Of a DNA stretch of 64,000 nucleotides, positions 1 to 8,192 are shown piece after piece; positions within the stretch are counted from its first letter, which is position 1, and every line of letters begins with the position of its first letter. Made by a program: the position numbers and the translations under genes. The notes under the pieces are model-generated. The model saw only the letters and a list, made by a program, of their open reading frames with translations. It did no database searches and was not told the origin of the DNA. This stretch comes from Microvirga sp. 3-52 (GTDB lineage: Bacteria > Pseudomonadota > Alphaproteobacteria > Rhizobiales > Beijerinckiaceae): positions 62,001-126,000 of the forward strand of contig NZ_JAHAMK010000001.1 of the NCBI RefSeq assembly GCF_018383585.1, read 5' to 3'.

Positions 1-2
1 AT

Positions 3-1241
3 ATGGCCGTTGCCGAGGAAGCCTGTCTTGCCGCCGAGGACAGGGCGCCCGCCGTTCCGCAGTCCCGATTGGCCGTTGCTCTGATCGAATTGGCCCTTGC
101 GGTCGGCAGCTTCGGCATCGGAACGGGCGAGTTCGCGATCATGGGGCTGCTTCCCAACGTCGCGCAGGAATTCAACGTTACGACTCCTGAGGCCGGATAC
201 GCGATCAGCGCCTATGCGCTTGGGGTGGTGGTCGGTGCGCCGATCATCGCGGTCCTGGCGGCGAAGCTCGCGCGCCAGACCCTTCTCCTTCTCCTGATGG
301 CTGTCTTCGCGGTCGGCAATGCGGTCAGCGCCGTCACGCCGACCTTCGAATCCTTCGTGCTCCTGCGCTTTCTCACCGGTCTGCCGCACGGCGCCTATTT
401 CGGTGTCGCGGCTCTCGTGGCAGCCTCCCTGGTTCCTCCGAACAAGCGCACCCAGGCCGTGGCCCGCGTCATGCTGGGCCTGACGGTCGCGACCCTGCTG
501 GGCACGCCGATAGCGACCTTGTTCGGCCAGATCCTGAGCTGGCGGATCGCCTTTGGGGCCGTCGGTTTCATGGGAGCCCTGACCGTGGTGCTGATCTGGC
601 TCTTCCTGCCGAAGGACAAGGTCCAGGAGGGTGCGAGCCCGATGCGGGAACTCGGGGCCTTCAGGCGCAAGCAGGTCTGGTTCACCCTCGGCATCGGCGC
701 CGTGGGCTTCGGCGGCCTGTTCTCCGTCTTCTCCTATATCGCCTCGACCGCAACGGAAGTGGCCGGAATGCCGGATAGCGCCGTTCCGGTGATGATGGCC
801 CTGTTCGGCTCCGGCATGATCGTCGGCAACCTCGTCGGTGCCTGGTTCGCCGACCGGAACCTGATGGCCACCATCGGTGGCGTGCTCGCCTCCAGCGCCG
901 TGGTCATGACGGTGCTCTGGCTGACGGCCGAGAACCCCTACCTGCTCTCCGCCTGCGTCTTTCTGGTGGGATGCAGCGTCGCCATCGGGCCTGCGCTCCA
1001 GACCCGCCTGATGGACGTGGCTGCCGATGCGCAGACGCTGGCGGCCGCCCTCAACCATTCGGCCTTCAATGTCGCCAATGCGCTCGGCGCCTGGCTCGGC
1101 GGTCTTGCGATTGCCGCAGGTTACGGCTTTGCCTCGACCGGTTGGGTCGGGGCGGCTCTGGCCGTCGCGGGCCTCGTGGTTTTCGGCCTGTCGCTCGCGA
1201 GCGATCAGCGCTCCGAGAGGTCTTCCGTATCGCGAGCGTGA
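3..1241 (+). CDS. MFS transporter, AraJ/DHA1-type exporter
   Basis: This is a 412-residue inner-membrane major facilitator with about 12 hydrophobic segments. The first helix carries GIGTGEFAIMGLLP followed by a long SAYALGVVVGAP stretch, which is typical of the AraJ/YdhP/YnfM branch of DHA1 proton-driven exporters. A basic loop (PKDKVQEG... RRKQ) near residue 210 separates the two six-helix halves. The ATG sits at the extreme left edge of the window, so the true start could lie upstream. The last 37 bases overlap the convergent methyltransferase gene. The substrate cannot be deduced; sugar or drug export are both seen in the family. Confidence 0.85.
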   Translation: MAVAEEACLAAEDRAPAVPQSRLAVALIELALAVGSFGIGTGEFAIMGLLPNVAQEFNVTTPEAGYAISAYALGVVVGAPIIAVLAAKLARQTLLLLLMAVFAVGNAVSAVTPTFESFVLLRFLTGLPHGAYFGVAALVAASLVPPNKRTQAVARVMLGLTVATLLGTPIATLFGQILSWRIAFGAVGFMGALTVVLIWLFLPKDKVQEGASPMRELGAFRRKQVWFTLGIGAVGFGGLFSVFSYIASTATEVAGMPDSAVPVMMALFGSGMIVGNLVGAWFADRNLMATIGGVLASSAVVMTVLWLTAENPYLLSACVFLVGCSVAIGPALQTRLMDVAADAQTLAAALNHSAFNVANALGAWLGGLAIAAGYGFASTGWVGAALAVAGLVVFGLSLASDQRSERSSVSRA

Positions 1242-1930
1242 GCGGGCCGCGCCAGATAAGTTATACGGGCCTGATTGTGCCCGAGGTTCCGCTCGGCGCG
1301 CTCGGGTACGAAGCTGGCGTCCTCGAGAAGGTCAACGATCTCCTCGGTGCTGTACTGTGCCAGGCCGACCTCCTCGCGGATCCTGCGATACTCCGAGAAG
1401 GCCGTGCGGGCGAGACCGCTGACGGCCGAGCGCAGAAAGCCGCCCTGCCAGGCAAAGCTGAGCAGTGCCTTCGCGTCGGTGAACGGGCTGATATCCGGCG
1501 GGATGATATCGCCCAGGACCAGCGTGCCGTCGGCTTTCAGCTTCTCGTGCATGAGCTTCAAGAGCGCACGGAACTCGTCGAGGGAGAGATACTGGATGAG
1601 CGAATTCACCACGATGAGATCAAGCGATGCCTCCGCAATGCCGGCGACGTCGTCGGTCGAGAGAACCGTGATCCGCTCGTCGTCGCGAAACCGTTCATTC
1701 AAGCGCTCTCGCACGAGCGGAGCTGCATCGCTCAAGTAGAGGCGGCCACATTTGGCGGCGATCCTGTCGGCGAGAAGTGCCTCGCCGCAGCCGTAATCCA
1801 AGACGATTGCCCCAGGGGAGGGGACGAGGCCGATAATGTCGTTGGCGAGCAGGCGATAGTGCAGCAGCTTGTGCCGCTCGCTCGCATAGATCGGCGTGTC
1901 CTGGTTCCAGTAGTCGCGCCAATTCATCAA
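1205..1930 (-). CDS. class I SAM-dependent methyltransferase
   Basis: This 241-residue soluble protein has a Rossmann methyltransferase core. Motif I is VLDYGCGEALLADRIA near residue 45, an acidic strand end follows (LYLSD), and a late LDLIVVNSLIQYLS segment corresponds to motif IV/V. The family transfers a methyl group from S-adenosylmethionine, but nothing here identifies the acceptor. The 3' end overlaps the MFS gene tail-to-tail. The start lies 18 bases downstream of the stop of ohrR on the same strand, so it may be co-transcribed with that regulator. The start reads MMNWRDYW, and which of the two adjacent ATGs is used is open. Confidence 0.8.
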   Translation of the reverse strand: MMNWRDYWNQDTPIYASERHKLLHYRLLANDIIGLVPSPGAIVLDYGCGEALLADRIAAKCGRLYLSDAAPLVRERLNERFRDDERITVLSTDDVAGIAEASLDLIVVNSLIQYLSLDEFRALLKLMHEKLKADGTLVLGDIIPPDISPFTDAKALLSFAWQGGFLRSAVSGLARTAFSEYRRIREEVGLAQYSTEEIVDLLEDASFVPERAERNLGHNQARITYLARPAHARDTEDLSER

Positions 1931-1948
1931 AAAGATATCTCCCTGAAT

Positions 1949-2410
1949 TCAGGATTTTGCCGAGAGCGCAGCCGAGTCATGGAGCCTGCTGCGGAGTTTC
2001 GCAACCTCCTGGACAAGAGCCCGGGCCTCGTCGAACGAGAGACCCAGGACGCAACCGACATGCGTCGGAATCTCCTCCGCCTTCTCCCGCAGGGCTCGAC
2101 CGGCCTCGGTGAGTGAAATCCTGACCTGCCGCTCGTCCCTCTTGTCGCGCGTGCGGCGGATATGGCCCGCGTTCTCAAGGCGCTTCAGCAGCGGCGTCAG
2201 GGTGCCGGAATCGAGAAACAGCCGGTCTCCGATCTCCTTCACGGTGAGATCATCCTGCTCCCAGAGGACCAGCAGGACCACATATTGCGGATAGGTCAGG
2301 CCGAGAGGGTCCAGAAACTGACGATAGGCCCGGCTGAAGGCATGGGAAACGGAATAGAAGGCGAAGCACAACTGGTTAGTGAGCGCCAAAGTCTCTGACT
2401 TCTTCGTCAT
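1949..2410 (-). CDS. ohrR: MarR-family organic peroxide sensor-repressor OhrR
   Basis: This 153-residue winged-helix regulator of the OhrR type senses organic hydroperoxides and represses ohr. The reactive N-terminal cysteine sits in NQLCFAFYS at about residue 15, the hallmark that separates OhrR from other MarR proteins. The recognition region follows ([28 protein letters not shown]). The start was chosen at the ATG preceded by GGAGGTGACG, an almost ideal ribosome-binding site; longer upstream reading is not supported. It is divergent from ohr, and the shared 150-bp gap carries two operator-like palindromes. Confidence 0.93.
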   Translation of the reverse strand: MTKKSETLALTNQLCFAFYSVSHAFSRAYRQFLDPLGLTYPQYVVLLVLWEQDDLTVKEIGDRLFLDSGTLTPLLKRLENAGHIRRTRDKRDERQVRISLTEAGRALREKAEEIPTHVGCVLGLSFDEARALVQEVAKLRSRLHDSAALSAKS

Positions 2411-2455
2411 CGTCACCTCCATTCGCAACCAGCCTATGAAAGAAATAGATTGCAC

Positions 2456-2468
2456 ACAATGGAATTCT
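2456..2468. promoter_or_regulatory. second OhrR operator-like site (imperfect)
   Basis: ACAATGGAATTCT matches the perfect palindrome at 2495-2507 at 11 of 13 positions. It lies closer to ohrR, in the right place to control the regulator's own promoter. OhrR proteins are known to autoregulate; occupancy here is inferred. Confidence 0.5.
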
Positions 2469-2494
2469 GACCTATACCTATAAATGCATGGCGC

Positions 2495-2507
2495 ACAATT
2501 GAATTGT
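2495..2507. promoter_or_regulatory. OhrR operator-like palindrome
   Basis: ACAATT-G-AATTGT is a perfect 6+1+6 inverted repeat in the ohrR/ohr gap, 56 bases upstream of the ohr start. Alphaproteobacterial OhrR sites are AT-rich palindromes built on AATTGT/ACAATT halves, so this is the best operator candidate for ohr. Confidence 0.65.
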
Positions 2508-2562
2508 AAGCATGCGATTGACCAGTCAGACTTTCCGGCCTGACACTTCAAGGAGCTTTCCG

Positions 2563-2982
2563 ATGACCCCTCTCTACACAGCCCATGCTTCAGCTCGCGG
2601 CGGACGCGAAGGCGTTGCCGCCTCCAACGATGGAAAGTTGGAGGTTCGTCTCTCCACACCGAAGGAGCTCGGTGGTGCGGGCGGTGAGGGGACCAATCCG
2701 GAGCAGCTTTTCGCAGCCGGCTACTCAGCCTGCTTCCTGGGCGCACTGAAGTTCGTCGCGTCGCAGGACAAGATCGCGCTTCCGGCCGATGCCCATGTCG
2801 AGGCCAAGGTTGGCATCGGCAAGCGCGATGACGGTGCAGGCTTCGGTCTGGTGGTCGAGTTGAAAGCCAACCTGCCGGGTCTAAGCCAGGAGCAGGCCAT
2901 CGATCTGGTGCATAGGGCCGACGTGGTCTGTCCCTATTCGCACGCCATCCGCGGCAACGTGCAGGTCACGCTGTCGGTCTAA
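2563..2982 (+). CDS. ohr: organic hydroperoxide resistance protein Ohr
   Basis: This is a 139-residue OsmC/Ohr-family thiol peroxidase that reduces fatty-acid and other organic hydroperoxides. The peroxidatic cysteine lies in YSACFLGALKFVA (about residue 60) and the resolving cysteine in DVVCPYSHAIRGN (about residue 124), both in the expected context. The length equals that of typical Ohr. The start is the ATG 7 bases after AAGGAG; a longer in-frame ATG upstream lies in the operator region and was rejected. It is divergent from ohrR and ends at a strong terminator. Confidence 0.95.
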   Translation: MTPLYTAHASARGGREGVAASNDGKLEVRLSTPKELGGAGGEGTNPEQLFAAGYSACFLGALKFVASQDKIALPADAHVEAKVGIGKRDDGAGFGLVVELKANLPGLSQEQAIDLVHRADVVCPYSHAIRGNVQVTLSV

Positions 2983-3009
2983 GGACCGACCCACCCGTAC
3001 CGTAGGGGC

Positions 3010-3043
3010 AAAAGCCTCCCGCCTCGCAAGGCGGGAGGCTTTT
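3010..3043. terminator. bidirectional rho-independent terminator
   Basis: A perfect 15-bp stem (AAAAGCCTCCCGCCT / AGGCGGGAGGCTTTT) has a CGCA loop. It has a T-run on each strand and lies between the convergent ohr and cupin genes, so it can stop both. Confidence 0.92.
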
Positions 3044-3049
3044 CTGCAT

Positions 3050-3598
3050 TCAGGTCCAAAGCTTCATGAGCGGCCCGTCGGCACCGTCCACAGGGTCGGT
3101 ATCCGGGAGGGGGACTTGCGCAATGCGCTGCTGCGATGCGGCCAGGGCCTTGGGATCGTCGCGGACCGTGTCGTAATCGGCCCCGCCCGGATAGGCGCCG
3201 ACCACGGCGAAATCGTCGCTCGCGTTGATGCAGGCATGGGCGACGCCGGCCGGGATGATCACCACGTCGCGGGCGCTCACGGCCACGAGATCGCCGTCCT
3301 CGCCGCCGAAGCGGATCTGGGCCGAGCCCGACACGATCCCGAGCACCTCGTGGGTGTTGGGATGGTAATGGTGGTAGTCGTGGATGCCGTCGAGCCAGGC
3401 ATTCGTCCAGCCGTTCTTGGCGAAGGTCGCCTTGAAGCTCCTGACGGCATCGTCTTCAGAGGGGGAAATCGCCCCGCGTCGCACGATCAGCGGCAGGGAC
3501 GAGTTCGGGACGATGCCGTTGCTGCGGAAGACGTAGGTCTCCGTGCCGAGCGGTGCGTTATAGCCCCGTGGATCGCCGTATCCTTTCGCCTGAGCCAT
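3050..3598 (-). CDS. cupin-domain protein (YjlB-like)
   Basis: This 182-residue protein is centred on a cupin barrel. Motif 1 is HHYHPNTHEVLGIVSGSAQIRFGG (about residues 75-98) with the His-His-Glu metal set, and motif 2 is VVIIPAGVAHACIN (about residues 114-127) with the last His. This arrangement binds a divalent metal, but the reaction is unknown; B. subtilis YjlB-type proteins share the layout. It stands alone between the ohr terminator and a small membrane protein, and a role in stress metabolism is only suggested by location. Confidence 0.75.
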   Translation of the reverse strand: MAQAKGYGDPRGYNAPLGTETYVFRSNGIVPNSSLPLIVRRGAISPSEDDAVRSFKATFAKNGWTNAWLDGIHDYHHYHPNTHEVLGIVSGSAQIRFGGEDGDLVAVSARDVVIIPAGVAHACINASDDFAVVGAYPGGADYDTVRDDPKALAASQQRIAQVPLPDTDPVDGADGPLMKLWT

Positions 3599-3678
3599 AA
3601 TTCTCTCCCTTCAGATCCGGGAGGGAACGCATGGTGCAGGCGAAAGATCGAGCGAGGCCGTGCAAAACCTGTCCGGCC

Positions 3679-4053
3679 CTACATGCCGATGAGCATCGCC
3701 GCGACGGCACGGTCGATGGACAGGTAGAACATCCCGAAGGCCACGGCTGCCGCGATGGCGAACTCGATGATCTGATTCCTGAAGACGCGGAACTTGGCGA
3801 AGAGGTTCTGGCCGAAGATCGAGATCAGCCAGGCCGTCGTGAGCACCACCGGGAAAATGAAGAGATAGGACCAGGTGCTCTCGACCGGCCCCACATTGGC
3901 CGGGTCGATCAGCGGCCGGATGTTGCGCACCCACGGAGCGTAGAGCGAGGCATAGAGGGACGTCAGCCACGCGAGGGTGACGGCGACGCCGAGGTGAAAG
4001 GTGAACAGGTTGTGCAGCCGGCTGAATTGGCCGGAATCATCATCGAAATCCAT
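3679..4053 (-). CDS. small integral membrane protein of unknown function
   Basis: This 124-residue protein starts with an acidic cytosolic tip (MDFDDDSGQFSR). Three or four hydrophobic segments follow, at about residues 20-38, 62-82 and 95-122. No catalytic motif is visible. Its gene precedes the cupin gene on the same strand with an 80-base gap, so the two may be co-transcribed. The 127 bases upstream are AT-rich (ATTTTATTTTTATGG), consistent with a promoter facing left. I do not recognise the family. Confidence 0.6.
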   Translation of the reverse strand: MDFDDDSGQFSRLHNLFTFHLGVAVTLAWLTSLYASLYAPWVRNIRPLIDPANVGPVESTWSYLFIFPVVLTTAWLISIFGQNLFAKFRVFRNQIIEFAIAAAVAFGMFYLSIDRAVAAMLIGM

Positions 4054-4180
4054 TGAAATACCCCCAAATCAAGGCCCGGAATCATTTTATTTTTATGGTT
4101 AATGATCGGTTACCGTGATTTGGGCAGCTGGCGCAACCGACGCGTTTGTCGCGGCGCCAGTCTTCACAAGTTCGTCAGGC

Positions 4181-5392
4181 TCAGGCCTTCTTCTGATCCA
4201 TCAGCTCAACGAAGCGATCGAACAGATAATGGCTGTCCTGCGGGCCGGGGGAGGCTTCCGGGTGGTACTGCACCGAGAAGGCCGGGCGGTCGGTGAGCGA
4301 GATGCCGCAATTGGAGCCGTCGAACAGGGACACGTGGGTCTCCACGGCGTTCTGCGGCAGCGTCTCCGGATCCACCGCGAAGCCGTGGTTCATGGAGGTG
4401 ATCTCGACCTTGCCGGTGGTCTTGTCCTTCACCGGATGGTTCGCCCCGTGATGGCCCTGGTGCATCTTCCTGGTCTTGGCGCCGACGGCAAGGCTCAGCA
4501 TCTGGTGGCCGAGGCAGATGCCGAAGGTCGGGATCTTCTCCTCGAGCACCTTCCGGATCACCGGCACCGCGTACTCGCCGGTTGCGGCCGGATCGCCGGG
4601 GCCGTTGGAGAGGAACACGCCGTCGGGCTTCAGCGCCAGCACGTCCTCGGCCGAGGCGGACGCGGGCACCACCGTGACCTTGCAGCCGGCACGGGCGAGC
4701 AGGCGCAGGATGTTGCGTTTCACGCCGTAATCGATGGCGACCACGTGATGCCTCGGGGCACTGTCCTGGTGGCCATAGCCTTCGCCGCGCGTCCAGGTGG
4801 TCTCGTCCCAGTCGAAGCGCTGGGCGCTGGTGACCAGAGGCACGAGGTCCAGTCCGTCCATGGAGGGGAGGGCGGCGGCCTTGGCCTTCAGGGCCTCGAT
4901 GTCGAACCGCCCCTCGGGATCGTGGGCGATGACCGCGTTGGGCATGCCCTTGTCGCGGATGAGCGCGGTCAGCGCCCGGGTGTCGATGCCCGAGAGCCCG
5001 ACGATGCTGCGGGCCTTCAGCCAGGCGTCGAGGTCGCGGGAGGCGCGCCAGTTGGACGGCTCGGTGATGGCCGCCGCCAGCACGACGCCGCGCACGCCCG
5101 AGGACGAGGCGGCGTTGACGCTCTCGGTGTCTTCCTCGTTGGTGCCCACATTGCCGATATGCGGGAAGGTGAAGGTGATGATCTGGCCGGCATAGGACGG
5201 GTCGGTCAGGATCTCCTGGTAGCCGGTCATCGCCGTGTTGAAGCAGACCTCGCCGGTCGCCTCGCCGGCGGCGCCGATGCCGAAGCCTTCGAGAACCGTT
5301 CCGTCCTGGAGCACGAGAACCGCGGTCGGGCGCGGCTCGGCCCAGCCACCCGAGGAGGACCCGGTGGTGTCTTTGTCTTGCAGCATCGTCAT
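4181..5392 (-). CDS. carA: carbamoyl-phosphate synthase small (glutaminase) subunit
   Basis: This 403-residue CarA hydrolyses glutamine and passes ammonia to CarB for carbamoyl phosphate, feeding arginine and pyrimidine synthesis. The N-terminal CPSase domain (AVLVLQDGTVLEGFGIGA... FNTAMTGYQEILTDPSYAGQIITFT) is followed by a class I glutamine amidotransferase with the nucleophile in FGICLGHQMLSLA and the catalytic His/Glu in SVQYHPEASPGP. The start was set at the ATG giving MTMLQDK; a downstream ATG two codons later is also possible. carB is not adjacent. It is divergent from the GatB/YqeY gene, an arrangement common in Hyphomicrobiales. Confidence 0.95.
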   Translation of the reverse strand: MTMLQDKDTTGSSSGGWAEPRPTAVLVLQDGTVLEGFGIGAAGEATGEVCFNTAMTGYQEILTDPSYAGQIITFTFPHIGNVGTNEEDTESVNAASSSGVRGVVLAAAITEPSNWRASRDLDAWLKARSIVGLSGIDTRALTALIRDKGMPNAVIAHDPEGRFDIEALKAKAAALPSMDGLDLVPLVTSAQRFDWDETTWTRGEGYGHQDSAPRHHVVAIDYGVKRNILRLLARAGCKVTVVPASASAEDVLALKPDGVFLSNGPGDPAATGEYAVPVIRKVLEEKIPTFGICLGHQMLSLAVGAKTRKMHQGHHGANHPVKDKTTGKVEITSMNHGFAVDPETLPQNAVETHVSLFDGSNCGISLTDRPAFSVQYHPEASPGPQDSHYLFDRFVELMDQKKA

Positions 5393-5529
5393 GATCTCTT
5401 GTAAGTCCGGGGCCAACAGGCCGTGCTTGAGCAGGCCATTACCCGGGCCGCCCTTGAACTACCCCCGTGACTTAAGGGGCCGTTCGCGTTCCGTCAACGC
5501 TCAAGCGATTTAAAACCAAGGAGAACTCC

Positions 5530-5988
5530 ATGCTGCGCGAACGTTTCACCACCGAGATGAAGGAAGCCATGAAGGCCGGCGACAAGAGCAGGCTCGGCGC
5601 CATCCGCCTGATCCAGGCGGCCCTCAAGGACAAGGACATCGAGGCGAGAGGCAGCGGCAAGGAGCCGCTGTCCGACGAGGAGATCCTGTCCCTCCTGCAG
5701 AAAATGGTGAAGCAGCGCCAGGAATCGATCACCATGTACGAGCAGGGCGGCCGCGCCGAGCTGGCCCAGCAGGAGAAGGACGAGGTCACGGTCATTTCCT
5801 CCTACCTGCCGCAGCAGATGGACGAGACCGAGACGAAGGCCGCCATCGAAGCCGCCATTGCCGAGACCGGCGCCGCCTCCATGAAGGACATGGGCAGGGT
5901 CGTCGCAGCCCTGCGGGCCAAATATGCCGGCCGCATGGACTTCGCCAAGGCGAGCGGGCTCGTGAAGGACCTGCTGCCGAAGGGGTGA
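5530..5988 (+). CDS. GatB/YqeY domain-containing protein
   Basis: This 152-residue, mostly helical protein matches the stand-alone YqeY family, which resembles the tail domain of the GatB amidotransferase subunit that contacts tRNA. Diagnostic stretches are MLRERFTTEMKEAMKAGDKSRLGAIRLIQAALKDKDIEARG, SDEEILSLLQKMVKQRQESI and VISSYLPQQMDE. An AAGGAGAA site sits 5 bases before the ATG. Its exact role is unsettled. It normally lies just before dnaG-rpoD in related genomes; here about 2.2 kb of accessory DNA intervenes. Confidence 0.88.
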   Translation: MLRERFTTEMKEAMKAGDKSRLGAIRLIQAALKDKDIEARGSGKEPLSDEEILSLLQKMVKQRQESITMYEQGGRAELAQQEKDEVTVISSYLPQQMDETETKAAIEAAIAETGAASMKDMGRVVAALRAKYAGRMDFAKASGLVKDLLPKG

Positions 5989-6004
5989 ACCCTCATGCAC
6001 CGCC

Positions 6005-6274
6005 TGTCATCACCGGCCTTGGGCCGGATGAAAGAGGGTGTGACTCAGGACGATGTCATGCCCACCGCGCCATCACCGACCCTCGTACCCTCCGACGTCA
6101 TCACCGGCCTTGTGCCGGTGATCCCGATCGGAAAGGCGCCGCGCTCTTCCGACCGGGATGGCCGGGTCAAGCCCGGCCATGACGGGCGAGGGGGCGTCCG
6201 GGCGGTGTCCCGACGCGAAGAGCACAGCGCCTCACTCATGGATCGGGATGGCCAGCACAAGCCCGGCCATGACG
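6005..6274. repeat. cluster of two-hairpin intergenic repeats (copy 1)
   Basis: This is most of a 439-base gene-free stretch. It holds a degenerate unit at 6005-6030, a full unit A at 6097-6128 (ATCACCGGC/GCCGGTGAT arms), a spacer with GGCGCCGCGCTC, a unit B at 6153-6183 (ATGGCCGGG/CCCGGCCAT arms) and a second unit B at 6244-6273. The same units recur at five other places in the window. Open frames crossing it are artefacts of the repeat. No transposase is nearby. Confidence 0.88.
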
Positions 6275-6427
6275 CCGGAGGAAGGCGATGACGACAGCGC
6301 GTGCCATTCCAGATCGTCTGCCGTCGGGGACGACATTCCGTTCGTGAATCTCCAGCCCACCGTGCTAAAAGGCGGATCCCTATCGAGCATCCGACGATGC
6401 GCCCTCGCGAACGAGCATCGGTGACCC

Positions 6428-7050
6428 ATGAGCCTTGAACTCTGGCTGATTTATCTGGTTGCCGCGGTCGGCCTTTCGCTGACCCCTGGGCCGAACGGCC
6501 TGCTGTCGCTGACGCACGGCGTCTGTTACGGCTTCCGGCCGACGATCTATACGGTGCTGGGCGGCGCGCTCGGGTTCTTCGTCCTGATCGCGGCATCGCT
6601 CGCCGGCATGGGAGCGCTGCTCGCCGCCTCGGAGCAGGCCTTCACGATCGCCAAGTGGATCGGCGCCGCCTATCTCGTCTATCTCGGCATCCGCATCTGG
6701 CGGGCGCCCGCCTCCGTCCTGGATGTGGCGGAACAGACTAAAGGGTTGCGCAGGGCGCGGCCGCTCTGGATGTTCAACCAGGGCTTCCTCGTGGCGGTTT
6801 CGAACCCGAAGGCGCTGATCTTCTTCGCGGCGTTCCTGCCGCAATTCATGGCCCCGGGCGTGCCCTATCCGGTTCAGCTCGCGGTGTTCGGCGGCACCTT
6901 CGTGGTGGTGGAGATCGTCTACGAGCTTCTTCTCGCCGTCATGGCGCAGCGCATCGCCCCTGGCTGACCCGGCACGGGCGATGGTTCAACCGCGCCGCAG
7001 GCGTGACCTTCGTCGGCATCGGGGCGGCGCTCACGACGGCAAGCCGCTGA
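6428..7050 (+). pseudogene. LysE/RhtB-family amino-acid exporter, frameshifted near the 3' end
   Basis: The first 176 residues are a normal LysE/RhtB membrane exporter: SLTPGPNGLLSLTHGVCYGF, then helices at about 37-60, 68-85, 110-130 and 140-165, with FNQGFLVAVSNPKALIFFAAFLPQF. The frame then hits TGA at 6965. If one base is restored in the C-run at 6957-6960, the other frame continues as WLTRHGRWFNRAAGVTFVGIG and ends at 7048-7050. That tail is the expected family C-terminus and gives the usual length of about 207 residues. A single-base deletion or a sequencing error in the C-run explains this equally well. Confidence 0.8.
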
Positions 7051-7090
7051 CAGGCGCTCGTGCCCTAAATCAGTGATCCGGAAATCCTCG

Positions 7091-7495
7091 TCACGACCGC
7101 CCGTCCGTGAATTGAACGAGATCCCACAGATTGCCGTACACGTCCTCGAACACGGCCACCATGCCGTAGGAAGCCTGCTTCGGTTCGCGGATGAAGGTGA
7201 TCCCGGCTTCGATCATGGCCGCGTGATCGCGCCGAAAATCGTCGGTGCGCAGGAACAGGAAGACGCGGCCGCCCGCCTGGTTTCCGATGAAGGCTTCCTG
7301 ATGGGACGAGGAGGCCCGGGCCAACAGCAGCGACGTGCTGCCGCTCCCCCGAGGCCGGACGACGACCCAGCGCTTGTCCTGCTCCGGCTGATAGGTATCC
7401 TCGACCAGCTCGAAACCGAGCTTGCCGACATAGAAGGCGATCGCTTCGTCGTAGTCCCGTACGACGATGGCTATATGGGCGATGCTCTGATTCAA
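7091..7495 (-). CDS. VOC-family (glyoxalase/bleomycin-resistance fold) protein
   Basis: This 134-residue single-domain vicinal-oxygen-chelate protein has paired beta-alpha-beta-beta-beta modules. The first is IAHIAIVVRDYDEAIAFYVGKLGFELVED and the second GGRVFLFLRTDDFRRDHAAMIEAGI... MVAVFEDVYGNLWDLVQF. The first-module His and the final Glu (FEDVYGN) are in metal-ligand positions. Substrate unknown; glyoxalase-like, fosfomycin-resistance-like and dioxygenase-like members all share this architecture. It is convergent with the broken LysE gene. Confidence 0.82.
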   Translation of the reverse strand: MNQSIAHIAIVVRDYDEAIAFYVGKLGFELVEDTYQPEQDKRWVVVRPRGSGSTSLLLARASSSHQEAFIGNQAGGRVFLFLRTDDFRRDHAAMIEAGITFIREPKQASYGMVAVFEDVYGNLWDLVQFTDGRS

Positions 7496-7630
7496 AGCGC
7501 TCCACCTGCTCTCAAACTCGCGCAGGATGGGGAGCTTATGTCTTGGGAGGAATAGCGCGCTTCACCTTGTCCACGTGAAACGGCGTCTCGCGGGTGCGCC
7601 TCTGACGTTGCGACCGAGCCCCGGCATCGC

Positions 7631-7972
7631 TCACATGGGCGGCGATCGATCGACGCAGTCGTCGTCCAGGAGGTCGTGAAAGCTGATCCGGACCCGGCTG
7701 CCGTGTTTCGTCGGTTCGGTCGCGGCGCCCAGGCCCACAAGCGCATTCATCTCGCCCACGAGACACCGGGTGCTGTCTGCCGTCCTGATCCGGACCTGGC
7801 GATGCCGCACCCGCGCTTCGAAGTCGTTGAGGTGGAACAGGGTCTCAGGATCGATGTCGAGATCGATGCGCCCGTAGCGTTTGCCGTCTCCGCCGGCTGC
7901 CACCTGAATGCCCGTCAGAAGATGCTGGAGCTCGGGCGGCCATTCCACGATAGGGTTCTGGGTGAGCGGCAT
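7631..7972 (-). CDS. hypothetical small protein
   Basis: This 113-residue reading frame starts MPLTQNPIVEWPPELQHLL; an in-frame GTG/ATG extension to about 8023 is possible but adds an unlikely Arg-rich leader. The protein is predicted soluble, with an alternating beta pattern (RYGRIDLDIDPETLFHLNDFEARVRHRQVRI) and an acidic tail. I do not recognise a family. It sits between the VOC gene and the dnaG promoter region. A shorter antisense frame overlaps it, but the codon pattern and protein composition favour this strand. Confidence 0.45.
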   Translation of the reverse strand: MPLTQNPIVEWPPELQHLLTGIQVAAGGDGKRYGRIDLDIDPETLFHLNDFEARVRHRQVRIRTADSTRCLVGEMNALVGLGAATEPTKHGSRVRISFHDLLDDDCVDRSPPM

Positions 7973-8192
7973 AGGTGATCCCGAGGCTCGAGAGATCCTT
8001 CGACGATAAAGGGTCCTCCTCATTCAAGCGAGGGCCACGCTTCCTGGTTCCATGACCCGCCCCCTCGTCACCATCGGCCTGTCGAAAATGGCCGACCCTG
8101 TGGATTGCGGGCACAGAAAAGCTTGGCCTTGGGGTTTTTAACTCTGCCGTAGGCGCACTAGTTTATGGAGCAGGTTTGGAGAATTCCGCCTC

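Noticed and set aside
971..2116. 381-codon frame on the + strand across the MFS end and the methyltransferase
   Set aside because: It runs antisense to a clear methyltransferase and ohrR, its product has low-complexity Arg/Ala-rich composition and no family features.
4115..5404. 429-codon frame on the + strand opposite carA
   Set aside because: It mirrors the whole of carA; GC-rich codon bias creates the antisense frame and the protein is His/Gly/Ala-rich without a fold signature.
5995..6596. Several short frames in the gap before the LysE gene
   Set aside because: They translate the palindromic repeats and change frame with each copy; no ribosome-binding site or conserved protein features.
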